Below, piece after piece: positions 10,481 through 20,350 of a stretch of DNA of 21,223 nt. Position numbers and translations under genes: made by a program. This stretch comes from Diatrype stigma (Eukaryota; Ascomycota; Sordariomycetes; Xylariales; Diatrypaceae), in contig JAKJXP020000207.1 of the NCBI GenBank assembly GCA_022225965.2, positions 1-21,223 of the forward strand. The letters run 5' to 3'. How positions within the stretch are numbered: the first letter of the stretch is position 1; the number at the start of each line of letters is the position of its first letter. Under the pieces are notes generated by a model. That model was not told the origin of the DNA. It saw only the letters and a program-made list of their open reading frames with translations, and made no database searches.

Positions 10481-10945
10481 TAATCTGGTTCTTTCTAATT
10501 AGTTCCTTTCCAGCTAGTTCCTTTCCAGCCAGCTCCTTTCTAACCAGTTCCTCTCCAGCCAGCTTCTTTCCAACCAGTTCCTTTCCAGCCAGCTCCTTTC
10601 CAACTAATTCCTTTCCAGCCAGCTTCTTTCCAACCAGCTTCTTTCCAGCCAGCTCCTCTCCAGCCAGCTCCTATCCAGCCGGCTCCTCTCTAGCCAATTC
10701 CTTTCCAGTTGGCTCCTCAGTTTCTAGCTCCTTAATAGCCGGCTTTTCTCCAGCCAGCTCTTCTTTAGTTGGCTCCTTAATAGCTGGCTCCTTAATAGGT
10801 AGCTCCTTAACAGCTAGCTCTTTAACAGGTAACTTCTTAATAGGTAGCTCTTTAATAAGTGGCTTATTAATTTCTAACTTTTTAGTAGCTAGCTTATTAA
10901 TCTCTGGATTCTTAATAGCCAGCTTCTTAATTTCAGCCTTTGGCC
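10481..10945 (-). repeat. 15-bp minisatellite, about 28-30 copies, encoding K-E-L-A-G pentapeptides
   Basis: The plus-strand unit is close to CCAGCCAGCTCCTTT. The minus strand encodes pentapeptides such as KELAG, EELAG, KKLVG, KELPI and KEPAI. Copies near 10500-10680 are almost identical, while those at 10740-10945 are more diverged (KELPI-like). CpA is abundant, so the array has escaped the mutation process that hit its surroundings. The array length in nucleotides stays in frame apart from one stop at 10671-10673. Confidence 0.9.
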
Positions 10946-10976
10946 CATTTTTATTCGATTCCTTATTCTTTAGCAA

Positions 10977-11640
10977 TTTAGCTACGCCATTTGCTTAAAT
11001 CCAATTGACGTCGCATAAATTTAATTTACGAAATGTTTAGCAATATGTATCATTATAATAAACAGATTTAGAATAATTCATTTCGTACAATTGCCGCCCG
11101 TTTTAAATAGCATATTATTTAACGAAACCACCAGTTGCGGCGACGTTATTAAGAAAAGCCGTCGCAAATCCCGATATTATTTAATTTACGGGCTAAATTA
11201 AATTTTAATAACGATACGTTTCAATTAAATTTAAAAGACGAATCGATATTATAAACCTTCTTTTAAGTTTAACTTTATTTTACTTTTAATTACCATTTGC
11301 CTTTTTTATTCTTTGCTATTTTAAGCTTTTTAAATCCATTAATAAAATAATTTTCCAATTTAATATTGCCAAAAATACGGTTACGTTAATATATCCAGCT
11401 TATTTTTTTGCCGTCCTTATTATTTTTTAACCCGATTATGGCATTATTTATTCTTTAATTACATAATAAGCCGCGTAATAAGCCGCATAATCGCCCGCTT
11501 AATCGGGCTGCTCGAGTTATTCGTATTTTTGTTTCGATTAATTACTACGTAACGCTTAAACGTATATCGACGTTAATATTAAAACCAACGCTATAATTTT
11601 TCCAATTATAACATATTAGCCTTAATCGTAATTTATAAAC
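10977..11640. other. RIP-degraded intergenic sequence
   Basis: No gene was recognised. The stretch is AT-rich with scattered TAA/TAG in all frames. It separates the minus-strand repeat gene from the plus-strand Helitron and should contain the Helitron 5' end, but no TC-type terminus could be placed. Confidence 0.5.
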
Positions 11641-14600
11641 TTCTTTCGATTTTTCGTTTTTTTTACCTTTTAAGCGAGCTCGAACGCGAAAACGAAAACG
11701 ATTTCGAATACATAATTATGCGTTTTTTCGAATAATTAAACGTAAATAACGGCAATAAATTCAACTTTTAAAACATCGTAATTTCGACGAAAAGCCGGGA
11801 TAATATAAAGGCAATAATCAAGAATTTGCATTATTTCCTAAAGACGCAACTATTAAAAGGCGATTCGACGAAGCCTTAAAAACGGAATAAATATATTTCT
11901 ATCCGCGTTATTAGCATAAATGGTTCGACGTTAAATTATTAAATACAAGTATTTGCATTATTTATTAAATAAAGAATAATAAAAAATTAACAAACAAGCC
12001 TTTTTATTTTTTTGCTAGCAATAATTTAAACTTTAGCGACGTTTCTTTTTGGTTTATTCCGTTTAAAACAATCGAAAAACTATTTATTACAAAAATTTAT
12101 ATTATAATTAATGTCTTTATTATTCGTTTTATTATTATATAACTTAATTAATTAATTAATTTCTTATAAATTTATAATTAGCAATATAAATATACGAAAC
12201 ATATTATGCACTTTTTGCGCGATATTAGCAAGATATATAACGAATTGTCTTTATTTCCAAAGCATTTCGACATAATTCTTTTTTGTCCTAAAAATATCGA
12301 CAATATTCCAGAAATAAAACGTCAATTTCGCCGGCGGTTTCGTATTCGTCGCTAAGCTATATATATATGGCTAAACTTTTTTTTTATAAATCATCCGGGC
12401 TATATAAACTTTACATTAAATTATTATAACCTATTTTAATTACTTAAAAATAACGATATTTACGACTTGCTTAATATTTACGAAACGAATAAAATATATA
12501 TAACGATAAATCCGAACGCGGGTTCCGTAAATAAAGCTATTCCAAAAAATATCGATGTATACGATAAAGCGGCGGTTTTTAATTTACTTATTAAAGCATT
12601 TAAATTAAACCGCTTAAAAAAAGACAACAAAAATAATCCGTCGTTTTCGGAGCCGAATATACCGTTACAAACAGTTTAACCAAACGCTATTTATTATTTT
12701 TTAATGCCATTTATACGGCAAATCTTTTTTAATAAATTTAATTAATCTTGCGCCTTATTTTTTTTTGCGTATCTTATATTTTATTCTTATGGTAAGGCCG
12801 ATTTTATTAAGTTTCGGCAGCGTATTATTAAATATTAAAACTATCTCAATTATGTTATGCGCTAAAAAAATGGTCGTTTTGCTAAGCATTATACCTTTCG
12901 ATATATTGCATTAAACATTTTAATACGTAAGCAAATCCGTAATTACAGCCGTTATTTTACGAATAAGGAATTTAATTCGCCCATTTTTAAGCGCCAATTA
13001 TAAGAGGCTCTTAAAGATCCGGATAAACCTAAAGCACAAGTTATTCTTAATCGCATTACCCGGTTTATAAATATTATTAAAGGCATTCGTTCTTTTTGGT
13101 ATAAGCATCGGCGAAAACTAAAAGCCTTTTCTTATTGCTTAAAGCTGCTATTTACGTTTATTACTTTAAATCCGGCAGATTTTCATTAATGAAGCTTATA
13201 TCGTTATATGTTTAAATTTAATCGATAAAAATAATTAAATAAATATAAACGAATAAATTTATTTCGGCGCTTATTACGTAAGAATCCTTATATTGCTGCG
13301 TAGCATTTCTTTTTTCGAACTACCTTATTTCGAAAGATCGTATTGGCGGAAAAATTTAATTTCGGCGACTTTTGGTATCGCTTCGAATGGCAAAATCGTA
13401 ATAACGGTTACGTTTATGGATTATATTAATTTAAAAATAACCCCTTTCCGGATATGAATACATAAAAAGGTCGGAACATATACGCCAAAATTTAAGGCTA
13501 CCATATTATTGCCATAAATCCTAAGCCTTAGGAAATCGGCCGCGGCGGTACAAATAATAACCCGCTATGTATTAATTTTTTTTATACGGAACCTACGTAA
13601 TAATGGTTAAATAGCATCGTAAATTGCTGTTAACGTTATAAGTGTTTTACTGCGTATTATTTCCGGATTATTAAGAAAGCAATTAATAAGGCTCGGGAAA
13701 AAAGCGAGGAATTGCTAGATTCCGTCTGCCGCTTTAATTTTCTACGTTTTATGCGAGACGAATTTCGCGTTGCTAAAATAAAAAACAAATCCTAATAATT
13801 ATTTAATGCCGTATGCAATAATACTTATTTTAATTAATTTAATTCATTAATAATTATGTCGTAATTAATTAATACGAATATCTTTCCGTATATTAGCGAT
13901 GCGGCTATTATTAATTATGCAGCCAAATATTGCGGCAAATCCAAATAATAATCTGCCATATATATTTAAATTATTCAATTTATTTTGCCGCATATAACTA
14001 ACAATAACCCCATGCTTTCGTTTGTTTTTAAACTTATAAACAAGCTTATCGAAAAAAGGAATTATTTTGTTTAAAAGGTTTGTTATTATTTGCTGCAGCT
14101 TCCTTTATAAAAAAACAATTATATAATACGCAACGTCGATTATCGCCCTTTTAAAAAACATATCCGAATCCTAAATCTTAATAGCGAAAATAACGAGATT
14201 AAAAAAAGCGCTACAGCTTAGGAAAAATATAAACAAAAAGGTGCACATATAAAATACGTTTCGTATTTCGAATTCGTCGAATGCTAAAATTTTAAAGATT
14301 AGGACTTTAAAAAATAGCATATCATTAATGCGCAGCCTAAAGTATTAAATTATTTCTTTCGTTATAAGCTTATTCGAACTTATTAGCAATTCTTTAATTT
14401 CTATCGAATAAAGCTATTACTAAACCATTTTTATCGTTATATTAACGAATTATTAATTAATAACGAAATTAAATTCGATAATTATATCGCAGCATATATA
14501 TATTATATGTAACATTATATTTATAAGAATAATTATTACGGCACGGTTAGCCGAAAAAATATTTAGCCCGATAATAAAAAATTCGAACCTAGCTTAAATA

Positions 14601-16420
14601 ATGCGAATAATATTACTTTAAAAAATTGGCAACATATTATTCGGATAATGCCAAATTTCTTGCCCAAGCAAGAAAACGTTAAATTATTTGGCCGCCGTAA
14701 TATTAATATTAATTATAATTAATTCTTTTATATTAATCGATACGTTTATAAGAATTTCGTTAGCAGTAATTATTAAAAAAAGCGCCGCAAAAAATATCCC
14801 GACGATTACGATATTAAAAACTTGCCATTAAATATAATTAAAACCTTAAATTCCAAATAGCGAATTATATATAATACAGTAATTGGTTATTATTAAAGCT
14901 TTTTTATCGATAATTAATTAAAGCAATTATTATTATACGTTAATGGCGGTAATAAAACTGGAAAGTCCTATTTTATTAAGATTATATCGTTATATTTTTA
15001 ACAGTTATTTATAATAAGCAAATTGCCCGTAATTCGAATTGCTTTAATTGGCATAATTAATAATCAAATTAACGGCCAAATATTATATTCCTTGCTTTGC
15101 TTATTTATTAATGGCGAATATAAGTTCTTAATAAAAAATGCTAGCTTATTAAATATTCTATAACGGCGCTTTCGTAGCGTTTATTTTTTTATTATCGATA
15201 AAAAAAGCATATTCGGTTTATAAAACCTAAATTGAATTAACCGGCGGCTTTAAAAAATCTTTTTTAATTGCCGTAATAACTATTTTGGCGGCTTAAATAT
15301 ATTGCTTATCGGAAATTTCTTTTAATTATTTCCCGTTATAAATAAGCCGTTATATGCTTTTAAGCAATTAATTAAATATTACGACATTATTAGATACGGA
15401 TTATATAAAGCCTTTAAGCGTTCGGTATTTCTTATTACTATTTAGCGCCAGCAAGAATCCGAATAAACCCGATTTCGCAAAGCCTTATTAAAATTGCGAC
15501 AACTTAAGGTTTTTACCGTTTTTTAGGAGCTATTAACGTTTAAATGCGCTATAAAGCTTTTTTTTACCGAAATTACAAGCTTCGATAATATTATACGCAT
15601 TTATTTTATTAAGATTCGTATTAATTAATATAACCATAATTATATAATACGGCTTATAAATCCAATTATTTAGGTTTATGCTAAACATAAAAGATTTAAT
15701 ATAAATAAAGCCGCTTTTCTTAATGTTAGTAACCTTTTTAAAAGCTTTCCTATTTATATTAGATACCGGATTATATTAATACGTAACTTATAAAGCCATA
15801 TCGGTTTTATAAACGAAACTTAAAATACGGTATACAACATTTCCTGAACTTAAGGCTTAAATGTTACAAGTAATATTCCGGAAATTATTATGATAACTTT
15901 TAATAATTATATTGGCCCGGCATTTATTAATTCGAATAACCGCGAATTTTGCGATAATTAAAACAAGGCTATCGTATTTATTTTTCGAATTCGATAAGAT
16001 TTTATTATAAAAGATATTACCTATTACCGAAAGCAATTTTCCTTGCTTATTGCATATGCTATTATAATACATAAGTTTTAAGGCGTTATTTTGCGCTAAA
16101 TAATATGCGATATTTCGGATCGTAAGTTTATTATTAAATTATTATATATAGCCGTTTTTAAAGTATTTACATTATAAAACTTAATATTCGATATTTCATT
16201 TAATTGTAACCGTTTTTATTACGAAAATAATTATCCGTTTATGCAAATAAAACTTAACGATTATAATATCCGTTTAAAGCATGCTTTAATTCGGCTTTTA
16301 TATATAATTCATTTTCGGCAATTCCTTATTTATCAGTTTAATAGCGATAATTTTAATAGCAGCAGTTTTTATAGCATTAACTTTATTTCGTAAAAAACTT
16401 TTAAATATAAATGCAATAAC
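11640..16420 (+). pseudogene. Helitron Rep/helicase (RepHel), RIP-damaged
   Basis: This is a near full-length Helitron replicase-helicase relic, the protein that nicks DNA and drives rolling-circle transposition. The N-terminal region (about 11870-12700) fits the domain usual upstream of fungal Helitron Rep, including PFKTIEKLFITKIY (about 12060-12100), QYKYTKHIMHFLRDISKIYN (about 12180-12240) and a 70-codon open stretch at 12467-12679. Rep follows: FNFGDFWYRFEWQNR (13358-13402) with the HUH motif as GYVYGLY (13406-13426), both His now Tyr, and the catalytic YxxKY-type motif NYAAKYCGK (13913-13939). A PIF1-family helicase comes next: Walker A NGGNKTGKS (14942-14968), Walker B FFIIDKKS (about 15184-15210), GNFF*LFPV (about 15312-15338; family GDFxQLPPV), an RQQESEQTRFRKALLKLR-like block (about 15445-15500), and the IHKF*GV box (about 16060-16085). 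The middle of the Rep-helicase reads well if TAA/TAG are damaged Gln/Trp codons. The termini were not identified. Confidence 0.88.
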
Positions 16421-17720
16421 TTTTTTTTTTGTTACGGCAATTTCTTGTATTTTTCATATTCTTTTAGCCTAGTTTTGCGCTTTTTTTTTCATTTGCGAAC
16501 ATATATTAAATATTTCGCCGCCTTGTAATTATAGCCGTTTATTTTTAATCCAGATCGTATATGGCTTGGCCGTAATTGGATTAATGTTTTCGTTATAAAT
16601 ATTTGGCCTATCGTTTTTTTTGGTTCGGAACTTTGCGAATATATTATTTTTAAAAGTGCATGTTTTTCTTAGCATTTTATAACTTCCGCATTCATATTTT
16701 ATAATATTAATTCCGGAAATAAACCAGTAGCCATAAAACGGTTATATATAATAAACGTTAATTTCATATTATTAATACGGCGCAATATTGGGCTATTTAT
16801 AAGCTTAAATATATAAGGCCGCTTTAGTATTTATGTTAATTAATAAGAAATGCATAATTTTGCTTATAAAAAGGCCGATTTTAATAGTTACGTATATTTC
16901 GTATGCTTATGCCGGCGATTTTTTATCGGTCGTATAGGTCGAAAGTAATTAGGGCCCAATTATTATATTCCAAAATTTAATATCCGTAATGTTCCATTTA
17001 ATAAATCGTTTTTAAGTCATTTTTATTAAAAACGTAATAATTAAATAAAATAATGTTTATATGTTATTAATATGCGATTTATATAAATACGTATAATAAA
17101 TATATATTTAAATAAAGATAGCATTTAGTTTGGTTAATACCGTAAATTCTTTATAAAAACGATAAAACTAATAAAATATAATGGGAAAAAATATATCGAT
17201 TGGCTTTTTAAGAATATCGGTAATTTGCTTAATGCTGGTATGGTCGATAATAATTTAGGCAAGCTTTTGGTTTTTTTTAAGCATACGATAAAATGGGCTT
17301 TTTTCGATGCTAGGGATGGGAATATTACGGATAAGCGGCTTAGGTTTTTAATAATGGCTTTTATTATTAAATATGAAAATATGCGAAATTTAACGAACCA
17401 GCTTTTATATTTTTTCGTTTTTAATTGTATTAGCAGCAGGTCGTAATTTGCGGTTATTCATAATGGCTGTTATATACGAAAAACTTAATTTAAGTGGTAA
17501 TGTATTAAGAACGAATTAAGGCTGGCGGGTAAAGTAAAGTTGTTACATAAAAGGTTAAAGCTTAAAAGTTAAAAGTATTAAGTAAAAAAATTCACCTTAT
17601 ATGCTATAACAGGTTTGGCTTATTTAAGTAGCTTATAATTATTTTATTTAAGATATGTATTATGTTTGTTATATTGTTATAATTAAGAAAGGTATTAGTT
17701 ATAATTATTAAAGCTTATTT
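16421..17720. other. Decayed sequence after the Helitron helicase, not assigned
   Basis: No convincing gene is present. Plus-strand fragments such as IWLGRNWINVFVINIWPIVF (about 16557-16620) retain Trp, and a 73-codon plus-strand open frame lies at 17225-17446. The minus strand over 17180-17450 is also largely open (FRMLKKNQKLA-like text with Gln-type stops). Neither strand shows a known motif. The Helitron 3' end (CTRR plus hairpin) is expected here but was not found. Confidence 0.4.
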
Positions 17721-17726
17721 ATATAA

Positions 17727-17800
17727 TACCTATAAGCCAGATTTTTAATTAGACTTAATTAATTTACCTATAAGCCAAATTTTTAGCCAGACCTAATTTA
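17727..17800. repeat. Two-copy 38-bp direct repeat
   Basis: TACCTATAAGCCAGATTTTT at 17727 and TACCTATAAGCCAAATTTTT at 17765 start two adjacent copies spaced 38 bp apart. The copies continue similarly, with a few C/T differences, through AGAC(C/T)TAATT. This could be a subterminal repeat of a transposon or a remnant minisatellite. Confidence 0.8.
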
Positions 17801-17829
17801 TTTGCTTACTTATTATATTTTTATTGCCA

Positions 17830-18895
17830 GGTCGTTTCCTTTCGAAAAGTTCATTTTATATCATCGCAATAGCTTATATATTATTCGTTTTAGTCGTCGC
17901 TATTTATAATTATGTCGTCGCATTTCGTTATTTATAAACATTACAATACAGGATTATTCGGCAATTTGTTAGTTATAATTTATGGCAATAAAACTTCCTA
18001 ACGCCAGATTATTAATTATTACGTTTTTTTTACTAATAAAACCCTTACCTTTAATTACGACCTAAATATTAGCCCTTATTTTATAAGCAATAACGATAAA
18101 CCTTTTTATAATATTAAGGTACCTAATTATATAAATACGGCAACCTTTAAAATTCGAGCTGCCGAGTTATGGCTTGCTTTAAATTATAAGTTCTAATTCG
18201 AATGCTTATTTAAAAATGGAATTAAAGACATGGCCTTATTTGTTATCGAATGCGTTAATCCGTTTAAGCTATTATTCGTATTCGAAATTAATCCGGAATA
18301 CGCTATGGGAAGAAATAATAAGACGACATATAATACCAATAAGCCGACGTTTATTTAAATGCCGTAACAGGTACTTTTAAGCCTATTCAAATATTGGATT
18401 AACGTTTTACATTAAGTGCCTCGAAAGATGCTTTTGGTTTTCGATTCGCTGGCAACTTATAATACGTACCAAAAAATTTAATAGGTATACTGCGATTTCT
18501 AAAAAAGGTCCGTTTTAAATAAATCCTGCCTTATTATTATTATCTTTATAAATAAGCTTCCGCAATAAAATAATAAATGGACCTATAACTTTTGGGTTAC
18601 TTATTTTTTTAAGGCTTTATTTATAAATCCCTTTTATGCAAAATAATAATATAGCAATAGCTATGGTTAAGTTATTACGTCGTCGAATATACTGGGTAAT
18701 TAGGAAAAGATAATTAAAGAATATATCGGCCTTAAAAATAAAAAATCGAATAAACGCAATTAAGCAACCAATAATTAATTTAACCAACTTATTACCGTTA
18801 ATTCCGATTTATCGTCGAATATTATCCGTATTTTCTTTTATAAGCGCCAGCCTTCGTTTAATTCCAATTTAATACAGCAATTACGTCACCCATTC
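17830..18895 (+). pseudogene. RIP-damaged plus-strand open reading region, probable transposon protein
   Basis: One plus-strand frame reads coherently with Gln-type stops: FTNKTLTFNYDLN (about 18030-18068), KVPNYINTATFKIRAAELWL (about 18117-18176), KNGIKDMALFVIECVNPFKL (about 18214-18274), FEINPEYAMGRNNKTTYNTN (about 18282-18340), LVFDSLATYNTY (about 18429-18468) and WTYNFWVTYFFKALFINPF (about 18580-18636). The D-S-L-A-T-Y/H-N-T block resembles the second catalytic Asp region of some DDE transposases, but the flanking family motifs were not found, so the superfamily is left open. It ends shortly before the unmutated island at 18956. Confidence 0.4.
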
Positions 18896-18955
18896 CCTAT
18901 GCTTTCTTAAAGCCGCTTTCGTTAGTTCTTTTTTTAGTAGCCCCTTTCCTAATAG

Positions 18956-19195
18956 CCTCTTTTCCAGCAGTTATTATTAATACGGTCCTGGCCGTTTTTG
19001 GATTTCGCCTTTCGATTACGACCATCCATAGGCAATAAAAGACTAAATGCTTTGCGCAAATACGAATACCATACGCCTTATTTGGAATACGGGCTTTCGA
19101 CCGAATACTTAATAAACGAACCATATCCTTTATTCCCCGTAAACTGGAAAGGATGGAATTCGTACTTTCGCGATTTTCAGCAACAGAATAATTAA
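18956..19195 (+). CDS. Unmutated C-terminal exon of an uncharacterised protein
   Basis: A plus-strand frame open from 18956 to a TAA at 19193-19195 (79 codons) has no Met start. The exon probably begins after the TTTTCCAGCAG acceptor at 18961-18970. It reads LLLIRSWPFLDFAFRLRPSI, later LRKYEYHTPYLEYGL and then PLFPVNWKGWNSYFRDF before ending QQQNN. Gln codons are CAG/CAA and CpA is kept, unlike the decayed DNA just upstream. The protein is aromatic-rich like the one at 8618-9077, and LRKYEYHTPYL against LQQYDYTVHNGYL hints at distant relation, but this is weak. Upstream exons were not found, so the gene is probably truncated by insertion. An overlapping minus-strand frame (18897-19124) was judged a shadow. 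The function is unknown. Confidence 0.5.
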   Translation, partial: PLFQQLLLIRSWPFLDFAFRLRPSIGNKRLNALRKYEYHTPYLEYGLSTEYLINEPYPLFPVNWKGWNSYFRDFQQQNN

Positions 19196-19346
19196 AAGAG
19201 CTATAAATACGAACTATATTTATGCGGTAAATTACATTAAGTTATTACGCTTGAATTTAAAAAAAGGTTAACGAAAGGCGTTATTTATAAGGCTTAGGCT
19301 ATCGGTAATTAATACAATCCTAAGTAAAGAATTATAACAGTAGGAA
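19196..19346 (+). other. Spacer between the two exons, possibly intronic
   Basis: AT-rich, with GTAAAT- and GTAATT-like donors near 19226 and 19314. No reading frame of note. If the 18956-19195 frame is spliced before its stop, for example at a GTAAAC near 19139, this would be intron. Confidence 0.35.
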
Positions 19347-19446
19347 CGATTAATTGCAGGCAAAAACGCTTGAGGTATTTCTTAAGCCTGAATTTCTGGA
19401 CTTGATTTCCGTATTACATTACCTTTACAAAATAACCTCCGGTTAG
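19347..19446. repeat. 100-bp dispersed inverted repeat, copy 2
   Basis: Reverse-complement partner of 9346-9445, with 89 of 100 positions identical and no gaps. Three differences are CpG in copy 1 against TpG/CpA here, as expected from slow deamination rather than RIP. Confidence 0.9.
19360..19446 (+). CDS. Short terminal exon, copy 2
   Basis: After the acceptor TTAATTGCAG (ending 19359), 28 codons read AKTLEVFLKPEFLD, then LISVLHYLYKITSG, and end in a TAG at 19444-19446. It matches the minus-strand exon at 9346-9432, including acceptor and stop, and lies 165 bp downstream of the intact frame ending at 19195. Whether the two belong to one transcript is not resolved. No known domain. Confidence 0.4.
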   Translation, partial: AKTLEVFLKPEFLDLISVLHYLYKITSG

Positions 19447-19790
19447 ATTTTAACATTTTACGCCAATTTAAAAAATAAGCAAGTAAAATAGCCCAGCAAT
19501 CCCAAAAAAATCGCCCCGCGCGGGAAGTTTTTTTAACCCGGAGAAAAAAAAAAGGTTCCCGAAGCTTGCATAGGGCCGTACCTTTTTTTTCTTTTCGTAG
19601 CGGTCAAAAAAATTTTAACTGTAGCCATAATGGGCAAAAAGAAAAAAGGTAAAGAATAAATAAAAGGTATAAGTAAGATAATAAAGAGGAAATCAATGGT
19701 TATAATAGGGTTTTTATATACTGTATAGGTAAAAACGAAAGAACCAAGAATGAATTACAGGAAAGAAAAAAGGTATTATATAAATCGTAA
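19447..19790. other. Non-coding 5' flank of the hAT element
   Basis: No gene. It holds a GC palindrome CCCGCGCGGG at 19515-19524 within TCGCCCCGCGCGGG, poly-A/poly-T tracts, and a purine-rich stretch at 19640-19770. The hAT left terminal inverted repeat could lie here, but no partner was found near 2000. Confidence 0.5.
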
Positions 19791-20330
19791 GCGGTACGTA
19801 ATTTCTCCGATTAGGTTAATTTGTAATACGGGTTTAATTAAAATCCGTCCGGTCGTCCGATATAATTGATTTCTAATACGGAATTAATAATAACAATAAG
19901 CCGGTATGTAATTCCTCCGATTAAGTTAATTTGTAATACGGATTTAATTAAAGTCCGTCCGATCCTTCGATACAGTTAATTTCTAATACGGAATTAATAA
20001 TAACAGTAAGCCGGTATGTAATTCCTTCGATTAAGTTAATTTATAATACGGGTTTAATTAAAGTCCGTCCGATCGTCCGATACAGTTGATTTCTAATACG
20101 GAATTAATAATAACAATAAGCCGATATGCAATTCTTCCGATTAGGTTAATTTGTAATACGGATTTAATTAAAGTCCGTCCGATCGGCCAATACAGTTAAT
20201 TTCTAATACGGAATTAATAATAACAATAAGCCGGTATGCAATTCCTCCGATTAAGTTAATTTGTAATACGGGTTTAATTAAAGTCCGTCCGATCGGCCAA
20301 TACAGTTAATTTCTAATACGGAACTAATAA
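19791..20330 (+). repeat. Five tandem 110-bp repeats upstream of the hAT gene
   Basis: Units begin at 19791, 19901, 20011, 20121 and 20231, exactly 110 bp apart, with the form (C/G)CGGTATGTAATTCCTCCGAT at the start. Each contains two related half-motifs, TTAATTTGTAATACGG and TTAATTTCTAATACGG, and a GTCCGTCCGATC core. Units differ by a few C/T or G/A changes. They lie about 200-730 bp upstream of the hAT start codon, so they may be transposase-binding subterminal repeats or promoter repeats. Confidence 0.93.
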
Positions 20331-20350
20331 CCGGACTTAATTAAAGTCCG
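20331..20350. other. 7-bp stem inverted repeat closing the 110-bp array
   Basis: CGGACTT-AATTA-AAGTCCG (20332-20350) is a perfect 7-bp stem. It reuses the TTAATTAAAGTCCG part of the repeat unit, so the array ends with the motif folded against itself. It could be a protein-binding site. Confidence 0.7.

Larger units (their letters stand above)
9505..10976 (-). pseudogene. Lysine-rich repeat protein gene (pentapeptide and 14-residue repeats), broken
   Basis: One minus-strand coding region appears to span three parts. From about 10976 it opens with KNKESNKNGPKAEIKKLA, followed by about 28 pentapeptide repeats of the form K-E-L-A-G (10945-10481). This is interrupted once by a TAG at 10671-10673 that is a transversion from GAG or AAG, not a RIP change. 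It continues IKEDQKIKKSYIQR to a TAA at 10440-10442, then a RIP-damaged Lys-rich stretch (10440-10100; ENYIQAANKFRKTCNALYYN near 10180-10140), the 42-bp repeats (10090-9735), and finally an intact C-terminal segment 9705-9505 (AGYGKAINKLKQIEANYG, then QVEINLNKTRKYNNAIS) ending in TAA at 9505-9507. The composition suggests coiled coil, and 42 bp equals two heptads. The start codon is unclear (a TTG or an upstream ATG out of frame), and the family is not recognised. It could instead be two genes. Confidence 0.4.

Noticed and set aside
12467..12679. Separate small plus-strand gene
   Set aside because: It is in the N-terminal part of the Helitron protein, merely a stretch without RIP stops.
15857..16072. 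71-codon minus-strand ORF
   Set aside because: Antisense to the Helitron helicase, over its HKxQG region.
17225..17446. Independent 73-codon plus-strand gene
   Set aside because: No motif, no start context, and the opposite strand is equally open; left as unassigned decayed sequence.
18897..19124. 75-codon minus-strand ORF
   Set aside because: Overlaps the better-supported plus-strand exon and has no recognisable motif.
19791..20330. CRISPR-like array
   Set aside because: The 110-bp units are tandem with no unique spacers and lie in eukaryotic DNA.
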